From contig NZ_JACIIZ010000007.1 of NCBI RefSeq assembly GCF_014205765.1, positions 186,001-250,000 on the forward strand: a DNA stretch of 64,000 bases, given 5' to 3'. The position numbers and the translations under genes are program-made. The notes under the pieces are model-generated. The model had not been told where the DNA came from and ran no database searches. It worked only from the letters and a program-made list of their open reading frames with translations. This DNA is from Nitrospirillum iridis. Lineage in GTDB: Bacteria > Pseudomonadota > Alphaproteobacteria > Azospirillales > Azospirillaceae. Positions within the stretch are counted from its first letter, which is position 1. The number at the start of each line of letters is the position of its first letter. Below, piece by piece: positions 57,869-64,000 of the stretch.

Positions 57869-59047
57869 ATGCGTATCGTCCAGATTATCTTGTCCAAGGG
57901 TTTCCGGGGAGCCGAGCGCCACGTGGCGGAGTTGGCCATCGCCCAGGCACGCCATCATGACGTTTTGCTGATCGTCCGTGCCGATTGCGCCGACGCCGGT
58001 GGCCGTTCCATCCGCGACCAGCTGCCTCCCTCGGGCGAATTGCCGGGCTTGCGGGTGGTGACGGTGGGGCCGGGGCTGATGGCGCCAGGCATATGGAGCC
58101 ACATCCGCCGCTTCCGGCCCGATGTCATCCACGGCCACGGCGGCCGGGCGGGACGGACCGTGGGGCGCCTGCGGCCCCTGCTGCCCGGGCGTCCGCCCGT
58201 GCTCGCCACCATGCATCTGGACTATCGCCGCCGCTGGTACCAGAACCACGACGCGGTGGTCGCGACCACCGACTGGCAGGCCCAGGAGGCCAAGCTGGGC
58301 GGTTTCGAGGGACGCATCGCCCGCGTGAACCTGTGGCTGCAACCCCATCCGATACCCGACGCCGGGCGTATCCAAGCCCTGCGGGCGGAAATGGGCGCCG
58401 AGGCGCCGGGCGACGTGCTGGTCCTGGGCGTGGGGCAGTTGATCCGGGAGAAGGGATTCGACCTGCTGGTCAGTGCCGTGCGCGGTTTGGAGCGGCCCAA
58501 TCTGAAACTGGCCGTCGTCGGCGACGGGGGCGAGATTTCAGCATTGAAGGCGCAGGCCGCCGATTGCCCGGCCATCCGCTTCCTCGGTTTCCGGGGCGAT
58601 GTGAAGGATTTCTACCACGCCGCCGACATCTTCTGCTCCCCCTCCCGGTTCGAGCCGTTTGGCCTGGTGTTCCTGGAGGCGCTGGACGCCGGTGTGCCGG
58701 TGGTGGCCACCGCCACGGAGGGCGCGCGCATGATCCTGCAACCGTCGGATGGCCTGCCGGCCATAGGCGATCACCTGGCCGGTGACCCCAACGGGCTGGC
58801 CCAGGCCCCCCTGGCGGCGGTTGGGAATGCAGACGATTTGGCCGAGGCGCTGGGGGTGGCCCTGGATGCGGTGGCGCACGCGCGCGCCGCCGGTACCCGG
58901 CTGCGCCGCCGCCCGGTCCTGTCCGCTTACAGCCAGGCCGCCAGTCTGGACGCGCTGGAGCGGCTGTACGCCGAACTGCTGGCGGCCGCTGACACGGCCG
59001 CCATCGCGGCGGCGTCTAAGGCCGGGGCGCCGGCGCCAGGCCATTGA
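57869..59047 (+). CDS. GT4-family glycosyltransferase
   Basis: A 392-residue GT-B glycosyltransferase. The ATG at 57869 follows GAGGG five to six bases away. The N-terminal half has IIL SKGFRGAERHVAEL (split here by spacing), and the C-terminal half has VLGVGQLIREKGFDLLVSA, then CSPSRFEPFGLVFLEALDAGVPVV with the EX7E motif. It probably adds a sugar to lipopolysaccharide core or O-antigen, given the heptosyltransferase and ligase just downstream. Its 3' end overlaps the convergent ygfZ gene by 32 bases. Confidence 0.88.
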   Translation: MRIVQIILSKGFRGAERHVAELAIAQARHHDVLLIVRADCADAGGRSIRDQLPPSGELPGLRVVTVGPGLMAPGIWSHIRRFRPDVIHGHGGRAGRTVGRLRPLLPGRPPVLATMHLDYRRRWYQNHDAVVATTDWQAQEAKLGGFEGRIARVNLWLQPHPIPDAGRIQALRAEMGAEAPGDVLVLGVGQLIREKGFDLLVSAVRGLERPNLKLAVVGDGGEISALKAQAADCPAIRFLGFRGDVKDFYHAADIFCSPSRFEPFGLVFLEALDAGVPVVATATEGARMILQPSDGLPAIGDHLAGDPNGLAQAPLAAVGNADDLAEALGVALDAVAHARAAGTRLRRRPVLSAYSQAASLDALERLYAELLAAADTAAIAAASKAGAPAPGH

Positions 59048-59936
59048 CCGTCAGCGGCACGCCGCCGCTGGTCAGGGCCGCCTCGGGTTTTTCCACGTCC
59101 TCGACACGCAGCAGGGCCAGGCCCCGCGCGCCGACGGCGCTGCGCATCTCGCCCACCTCGCGCTCACCCCAGACGACGGGGGTGCCGGGCGCGGGCAGGG
59201 CGGCGCCGTCAGGGGCTTCCACCCGCATTAACCGCTTGCGGATCAGCGCCCGGTAGTGGGTGCGGGCGGTCAGCTCCTGCCCCATGTAGCAGCCTTTGTC
59301 GAAGGCGACGGCGGACAGGGTGTCCATGCCGTTTTCCAAGGGGATGGACTTCTCCGGCACCAGGTCCCGGCTGCCATCGGGCACGCCCAGTTCCAGGCGT
59401 CGTCGGACATAGCCATCGGTGGCGTCGGGCAATGCCTCGGCCGCGGCGCGGGGGAGCAACAGGCGCAGACCCAGCCCCGCGTGGCGTGGGTCGGCATAGA
59501 CCAGGGCGGGGCCGTCGGGCGTCCCGACCGTCCAGGCAGTGCCGGGCGCGCCGTTGGATGTCGCGTCCAGGGCGACGGCGACGGCCCACTGGCCGCTGAC
59601 GTCGGCCAGGGCCACCTTGGACCGCAGCTTGTAGAGCGATAGCCGTCGCAGCAGGTCAGGCGCCCGCGCCGCCTCCGTCTCGATCAGCAGCGTCTCCGCA
59701 CCCTCGGCGTCGACCTGGGCGGCCACGAACAGTTCGTGCAGAAACTTGCCCTGCGGTGTCAGGAACAGGGCGTAGATGGCCTGGCCGGGGCCGACACGGC
59801 GCACATCGTTCGTGATCAGACCCTGCAGGAAGGTTCGGGCGTCAGGCCCGGTCAGCGCCAGAACGCCCCGGTCGCTCAGGCGGCCGGTGCTGGTTGCGGG
59901 GGCGGGCGGCCAGGCAAAGACATCGCCATCGATCAT
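59016..59936 (-). CDS. ygfZ: Folate-binding protein YgfZ
   Basis: A 306-residue tetrahydrofolate-binding protein involved in iron-sulfur cluster maintenance. The family motif KGCYMGQE is present near residue 220 with the catalytic-type Cys, and the N-terminus has LALTGPDARTFLQGLITNDV, matching the GcvT-like fold. The start is uncertain: 59936 fits homologue lengths, and ATG 59978 adds 14 residues. It overlaps the GT4 gene by 32 bases tail to tail, an arrangement likely to be regulatory-neutral or to limit both ends. Confidence 0.93.
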   Translation of the reverse strand: MIDGDVFAWPPAPATSTGRLSDRGVLALTGPDARTFLQGLITNDVRRVGPGQAIYALFLTPQGKFLHELFVAAQVDAEGAETLLIETEAARAPDLLRRLSLYKLRSKVALADVSGQWAVAVALDATSNGAPGTAWTVGTPDGPALVYADPRHAGLGLRLLLPRAAAEALPDATDGYVRRRLELGVPDGSRDLVPEKSIPLENGMDTLSAVAFDKGCYMGQELTARTHYRALIRKRLMRVEAPDGAALPAPGTPVVWGEREVGEMRSAVGARGLALLRVEDVEKPEAALTSGGVPLTVNGLAPAPRP

Positions 59937-60175
59937 GGTGGTGAACCCGAGCAGTTTGCCTACGGAGTGGTTTTCCATGGGCCCGTGAGCCTCAACAGGT
60001 AAGGGGTGCCGCAAGCAGCCGCAAGGCCCACCCAGCACCTTGCAGGCTTGATCGTGATGCGCCTGGTATGGCCCCTGAGCAGGGGGCGGCCACCACAGCC
60101 GCATTGGCAAGCGTCTGACAGCACTTGTATAAGGGGCCGTCGCCAGGATTACGCCATGGGTTGGGGGCCAGTCTT

Positions 60176-61135
60176 TTGCGGGTTTTGTTCATCACCTCCA
60201 CCCGTCTGGGCGACGCGGTGCTGACGACGGGGCTGCTCGGCCATCTGGTCGAGCGGTTGCCGGACGCCCGCTTCACCATCGCCTGCGGCCCCATCGCCGC
60301 CCCCCTGTTCCAGGCCGTTCCCCGGCTGGATCGGATCATCGCCATGCCCAAGCGGCGCTTGGCTGGCCACTGGGTGGACCTGTGGCGGCAGGTGGTGGGC
60401 CACCACTGGGATCTGGTGGTGGATCTGCGCGACAGCGCCGTGTCCTGGTTGATACTGGCACGCCGCCGCGCCACCTTCCGCGGCGGCGACGACCGCCAAC
60501 CCAAGGTCGTGTCCCTGGGGCGCGTCCTGGGGCTGGATCCGCCCCCCGCTCCCCGCCTGTTCCTGAATGACGCCCTGCGGGCCCAGGCGCTGGCGTTGGT
60601 CGGCCCGGATGACGGCGCGCCCATCCTGGCGCTTGGGCCGGCGGCCAATTGGACGGGCAAGGAATGGCCGGCCGACCGTTTCGCGGCCCTGGCGCGGCAT
60701 CTGGTCGCGGGACCGTTGCTGGCGGGTGCCGCCCCCGCCCGGGTCATGGTCCTGGCGTCCGAGGCGGAACGACCGCGGTGCGCACCCGTCCTGGAGGCGC
60801 TGACGGCGGCCCTGGGCATGTCGCGGGTGATCGACCTGGTGGGGCGGACCGATCCCCTGATGGCGGGGGCCTGCCTGGAACGGGCCCGGCTGTTCGTGGG
60901 CAATGACAGCGGTCTCATGCACGTATCGGCGGCCGCCGGCACGCCAACGCTGGGTTTGTTCGGTCCAACACCGATACACCTCTATGCGCCCTGGGGCCCC
61001 CGGGCCATGGCGGTGATGGCGCCGGAAGGGCCGCAGGGTCCTCAATCGCCGGAAGCCCGGATGGCCGCGCTCACGCTGGACCGGGTGGAACAGGCGGCCG
61101 CCGACCTGCTGGCCCGGGTGGGGGCGCGGACGTGA
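60176..61135 (+). CDS. GT9-family heptosyltransferase-like protein
   Basis: A 319-residue glycosyltransferase of the ADP-heptose:LPS heptosyltransferase family. I chose a TTG at 60176 that gives MRVLFITSTRLGDAVLTTG, the standard N-terminus; the frame is open upstream but not conserved. The C-terminal half has LALGPAANWTGKEWPADRFAAL and LFVGNDSGLMHVSAAAGTPTLGLFGPT, diagnostic for GT9. It probably adds heptose or a similar sugar to the core. The ligase follows after 150 bases and a GT4 gene precedes. Confidence 0.9.
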   Translation: MRVLFITSTRLGDAVLTTGLLGHLVERLPDARFTIACGPIAAPLFQAVPRLDRIIAMPKRRLAGHWVDLWRQVVGHHWDLVVDLRDSAVSWLILARRRATFRGGDDRQPKVVSLGRVLGLDPPPAPRLFLNDALRAQALALVGPDDGAPILALGPAANWTGKEWPADRFAALARHLVAGPLLAGAAPARVMVLASEAERPRCAPVLEALTAALGMSRVIDLVGRTDPLMAGACLERARLFVGNDSGLMHVSAAAGTPTLGLFGPTPIHLYAPWGPRAMAVMAPEGPQGPQSPEARMAALTLDRVEQAAADLLARVGART

Positions 61136-61285
61136 CCCGTCTCCCGGGTCTCCGCCCCCGAGACGCTATAAAAAGCGCTAGGACCGGGGCTGTTCCCGGG
61201 TAAAAGGAAAGGCTCGGGTGGTTGGCGCCCGGGGGGGCGGCCGGCCTGGGGGCTAAACGGTGCCGGATAAATGCGCTGGAGTGAG

Positions 61286-62773
61286 ATGTCATCTACTGAG
61301 ACCAAGCGTGGATCACGGACCCGGACCCAGGTCCTGCCCCCTTTGCCCGTCATGGGTGCCGTCGCCGGGCTTGGCCGTCCGCAGGCGGTGTCGTCGCCAT
61401 TCAGCCGGCCCTGGACGGCGCTGACGCTGTTCCTGTTAACGGTTCTGGGCTTCGTATGTGCCCTGCTGCCATTGGGAACCGCGCCGACTTTGATCAGCCT
61501 GTCGGTCCTGGGCGGCATCTTGTATGCGGCGCGGACGCGGCGGCTGCCGGTTCTGCTGACCGCCAGGGAGACGCTGCGCGGCCCCCTCGTGCCCCTGGTG
61601 CTGGGCCTGTTGCTGGGGGCCGTGTCCGTGCTGTGGACGCCGGTGCGCAAGGACGGCGTCGCCCAGCTGTTGACCTTCCTCTACACGGTCGTGCCTTTCC
61701 TGTTCTGGATTGGAATGATCCGGGAAACCGATGAGCGGCTGCGTTGGCTGCTGATCCGCTGGGCCACCATCGGCATGGTGGTGGGGATGTGCGTCTTCGC
61801 CATCGAGATTCTCGGCCACCAGCCCATCTACCGCCTGGAGAAGGCGCTGGAGGGCACCAAGGTAGACAATGACCGGGCCATGAACCGGCCGGCCGTGCTG
61901 TTCGCCACCCTGGCCTGGCCCCTGGGGCTGGCGCTGGCCCGCCTGGCATGGACCACGGGGCGCGGGGCGTTCGCCCGCCTGCCGTCGCTGTCGGCGATGC
62001 CGGCCTTTCCCATGGGCAAGGCCATGCCCTGGGCATGGGTCATGCCGATGGTCTTCTTCCTGGTTTCGCTGGGGGGCAGCAGCGCCTCGGCCAAGGTGGG
62101 ATTGGGCGTGGGGCTGGTGTTCTATGGCCTGGCGCGGTTGTCGGCGCCGGTGGCGCGCACCCTGATGATCGTGGCCCTTCTGGCCGGTCCCGTCCTGTGC
62201 GTTCCCGTCGCGCTGGGCCTGCACCGGGCGGGCCTGACGGAAGAGGCGCGCATGCCGTTCAGTTTCCGTCACCGTGTGGAGATCTGGGACGTGGCGGCCC
62301 GCCGTATCCTGGAAAAGCCGGCGTTCGGTTGGGGGCTGGACAGTTCCCGCAATATTCCGGATGAGGGGCAGGTTTCCAAATTCCATCCCGAATCCCCCCT
62401 CATCCCCCTGCACCCGCACAACATCTTCCTGCAGGTGTTGCTGGAACTGGGGGTGGTCGGCGCGGTGCTTTTCACGTGGCTGGGGGTTGGCCTGGCCTGG
62501 GGCACGCGGCGGTTGCCGGCCTATGCCCAGGCATCGGCGCTGGCGGCCATGGCCGCCAGCATCGCCGTCGGTTGCTTCTCTTACGGCGCGTGGCAGACGT
62601 GGTGGCTGTGCGGTCTCATGTTGGCCGTGGGCCTGTTGGAACTGACCTTGCCGGCGGGATGGTGGGCGCGGGCCTCTACCGCCGCCCCATCGGCCGGTCA
62701 GGCGGGCCCTGGGCGCTCAGCCCCGGCACGGTCTCCTTCCGCGGGGCGACGTATGGCGGGCCGGCGGCGCTGA
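61286..62773 (+). CDS. O-antigen ligase family (Wzy_C) protein
   Basis: A 495-residue inner-membrane protein. The ATG at 61286 has GGAG four bases away. It has about 11 hydrophobic segments, with a large periplasmic loop after GLHRAGLTEEARMPFSFRHRVEIWDVAA and HPHNIFLQVLLELGVVGAVLF, the Wzy_C core where a conserved His and Arg lie. It attaches O-antigen to lipid A-core or polymerises it. The tail is Pro/Ala/Ser-rich. It follows the heptosyltransferase-like gene in the same direction, supporting LPS assembly. Confidence 0.9.
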   Translation: MSSTETKRGSRTRTQVLPPLPVMGAVAGLGRPQAVSSPFSRPWTALTLFLLTVLGFVCALLPLGTAPTLISLSVLGGILYAARTRRLPVLLTARETLRGPLVPLVLGLLLGAVSVLWTPVRKDGVAQLLTFLYTVVPFLFWIGMIRETDERLRWLLIRWATIGMVVGMCVFAIEILGHQPIYRLEKALEGTKVDNDRAMNRPAVLFATLAWPLGLALARLAWTTGRGAFARLPSLSAMPAFPMGKAMPWAWVMPMVFFLVSLGGSSASAKVGLGVGLVFYGLARLSAPVARTLMIVALLAGPVLCVPVALGLHRAGLTEEARMPFSFRHRVEIWDVAARRILEKPAFGWGLDSSRNIPDEGQVSKFHPESPLIPLHPHNIFLQVLLELGVVGAVLFTWLGVGLAWGTRRLPAYAQASALAAMAASIAVGCFSYGAWQTWWLCGLMLAVGLLELTLPAGWWARASTAAPSAGQAGPGRSAPARSPSAGRRMAGRRR

Positions 62774-62852
62774 TGGCTTGCCCCCACGGCTCCCGCGGGG
62801 GTAAATGGCAGCCCGATATCCACCGCTGAACGCCATTTGTTGAGGATCCGCC

Positions 62853-63197
62853 ATGCCGCCCGTGAAAAAGAACCCGCTGAACCTCAACGCGCTGCAGTTG
62901 AAGACGCTGACCCTGCTGCAGGTCCTGGCCGGGATCGAAGGCGTGGGCCAGCCGGTGGTGGAGGGGGGCGTCCTGGTCGATCGCTTCCCCCACCCGCACG
63001 GCAACCATTTCCACCTGGGGCCGTACACCGTGATGACCCAGGACGCCACGGGCCTGTCGAATCAGGCCGCCTGGGTGGCGCTGGAGCGCAAGGGACTGAT
63101 CAAGTCACAGTTCCCGAACGCCGCCATCGTGACCGAGGCGGGCCTGGGCTATGACACCGGCATCCGCCAGGACATCCTGCACGGCTCCGACCACTGA
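62853..63197 (+). CDS. Small conserved-looking protein with His-rich motif
   Basis: A 114-residue protein that I cannot assign to a named family. It starts MPPVKKNPLNLNALQLKTLTLLQVLAG, helical, then has a metal-binding-like RFPHPHGNHFHLGPYTV with four histidines and ends NAAIVTEAGLGYDTGI. No signal peptide or membrane helix. I believe similar proteins occur in other alphaproteobacteria, but this needs a search. It is followed by a bidirectional terminator; the nitronate monooxygenase-like gene converges on it. Confidence 0.7.
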   Translation: MPPVKKNPLNLNALQLKTLTLLQVLAGIEGVGQPVVEGGVLVDRFPHPHGNHFHLGPYTVMTQDATGLSNQAAWVALERKGLIKSQFPNAAIVTEAGLGYDTGIRQDILHGSDH

Positions 63198-63206
63198 GGC
63201 CGAGGT

Positions 63207-63254
63207 AAAGAAAAAAGGGTGCCGTGGCCTCGGCCATCGCACCCTTTTTTCTTT
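63207..63254. terminator. Strong bidirectional terminator
   Basis: Perfect 16-base stem AAAGAAAAAAGGGTGC / GCACCCTTTTTTCTTT, with a second stem TGGCC/GGCCA stacked in the loop. A-runs and T-runs on both strands allow it to end both convergent genes, 10 bases after one stop and 12 before the other. Confidence 0.93.
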
Positions 63255-63265
63255 AAGGGGCCGCC

Positions 63266-64000
63266 TCAGCCCAGCAAACGCGCCCGCGCCGCGGCGTACT
63301 CGGCCTTCAGTTGGGCGATCAGGTCGGCGGTCGGCAGGACATCGCCGATGGCGCCCACGCCTTGGCCGGCCCCCCAGATGTCCTTCCACGCCTTGGCGCC
63401 CGGGGCCACCGCCGCGCCGAAATTCATCTTGCTGCGATCCACCTGGGGCAGGTTGTCCGGGTCCATGCCGGCCGCCACGATGCTGGACTTCAGGTAGTTG
63501 CCGGCGACCCCAGTGAAGAACGGGGTATAGACGATGTCGGACGCGCTGGCCTCCACGATGGCCTGCTTGTAGCCGGCGGCGGCGTTGGCCTCGGTCGTGG
63601 CGATGAAGCGGGTGCCCAGGTAGGCCAGATCCGCACCCATGGCCTGGGCCGCCAGGATGGCGTCGCCCGTGGCGATGGCGCCCGACAGGATGATGGGGCC
63701 ATCATAGAAGCGCCGCACCTCCCCGACCAAGGCGAAGGGGCTGAGGGCCCCGGCATGGCCGCCGGCGCCAGCGGCCACCAGGATCAGCCCGTCCACCCCG
63801 GCCTCCAACGCCTTTTCGGCGTGGCGCAGGCTGATGACGTCGTGGAACACCAGGCCGCCATAGCCATGGACATGGGGGACGATGTCGCCGGGCGCCCGCA
63901 ACGACGTGATGATGATCGGCACCCTGTGGCGTACGCACACCTCCATGTCGTGCTCCAACCGGTCATTGGACTGGTGGATGATCTGGTTCACGGCGTAGGG
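63266..64000 (-). CDS. Nitronate monooxygenase / 2-nitropropane dioxygenase-like flavoprotein, partial
   Basis: FMN-dependent TIM-barrel oxidoreductase. The stop is at 63266 and the frame stays open past the window edge, so the N-terminal part is missing; at least 244 residues are present. Core motifs are CVRHRVPIIITSLRAPGD, GGHAGALSPFALVGEV with the flavin-site residues, and GADLAYLGTRFIATTEANA. C-terminal ending ARARLLG. The family detoxifies nitroalkanes and includes related enoyl-type reductases. It ends at a terminator shared with the small His-rich protein gene. Confidence 0.9.
   Translation of the reverse strand, partial: PYAVNQIIHQSNDRLEHDMEVCVRHRVPIIITSLRAPGDIVPHVHGYGGLVFHDVISLRHAEKALEAGVDGLILVAAGAGGHAGALSPFALVGEVRRFYDGPIILSGAIATGDAILAAQAMGADLAYLGTRFIATTEANAAAGYKQAIVEASASDIVYTPFFTGVAGNYLKSSIVAAGMDPDNLPQVDRSKMNFGAAVAPGAKAWKDIWGAGQGVGAIGDVLPTADLIAQLKAEYAAARARLLG

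Overview
This 64 kb window is dense, very GC-rich chromosome from an alphaproteobacterium, most likely a member of the Rhodospirillales/Azospirillaceae group. The evidence is the glyQ-glyS-ppdK run, five TonB-dependent receptors, a cbpA-cbpM pair and alphaproteobacterial-style YgfZ, GlyRS and PP0621-family proteins; the taxonomic call is inference. I found no rRNA, tRNA, CRISPR array, insertion sequence or prophage. About 49 protein genes are supported, two of them cut by the window ends.

Layout. 1-10.2 kb: a TonB receptor cut by the left edge, a glycosyltransferase-like protein, a Tat-exported PhoD phosphatase, a second TonB receptor, a small nucleotidyltransferase-like protein and an MFS exporter. 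10.2-20.8 kb: a SIS-domain sugar isomerase, a coiled-coil protein of unknown role, a large beta-propeller diguanylate cyclase, two divergent GT2 glycosyltransferases and a methyltransferase with a regulatory domain. 20.8-27.1 kb: a PP0621-type protein, an alpha carbonic anhydrase lipoprotein, an unrecognised 145-residue protein, a zinc alcohol dehydrogenase, and a minus-strand operon of a two-domain kinase, CbpA and CbpM. 27.4-33.4 kb: glyQ, glyS and ppdK. The end of glyQ and the first third of glyS carry patches of much lower GC and foreign-looking codons.

33.4-43.7 kb: a periplasmic solute-binding-like protein; an Lrp-family regulator divergent from a two-gene operon (unknown protein plus ACT domain) with a strong palindrome between them; a TonB receptor / APH-type kinase / PnuC operon that looks like uptake and phosphorylation trapping of a vitamin-like substrate; and, divergent from it across a Fur-box-like palindrome, a heme-type TonB receptor with a DUF6607 partner. 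43.8-49.3 kb: a minus-strand set of RidA, Tat-exported flavin amine oxidase and cytochrome c, followed by a TonB receptor. This resembles a periplasmic amine dehydrogenase system that passes electrons to cytochrome c.

50-64 kb: two transporters, an acetoacetate-decarboxylase-family protein, an NAD(P)-binding reductase divergent from its probable HxlR regulator, a lipoprotein, a HAMP/coiled-coil membrane protein without a recognisable chemoreceptor tip, a lipopolysaccharide-type group (GT4, GT9 heptosyltransferase, O-antigen ligase) with ygfZ embedded, a small conserved-looking His-rich protein and a truncated nitronate monooxygenase-like enzyme. The most interesting items are the glyQ/glyS mosaic, the amine-oxidation operon, the receptor-kinase-PnuC operon and the palindromes at the Lrp and Fur-like sites.
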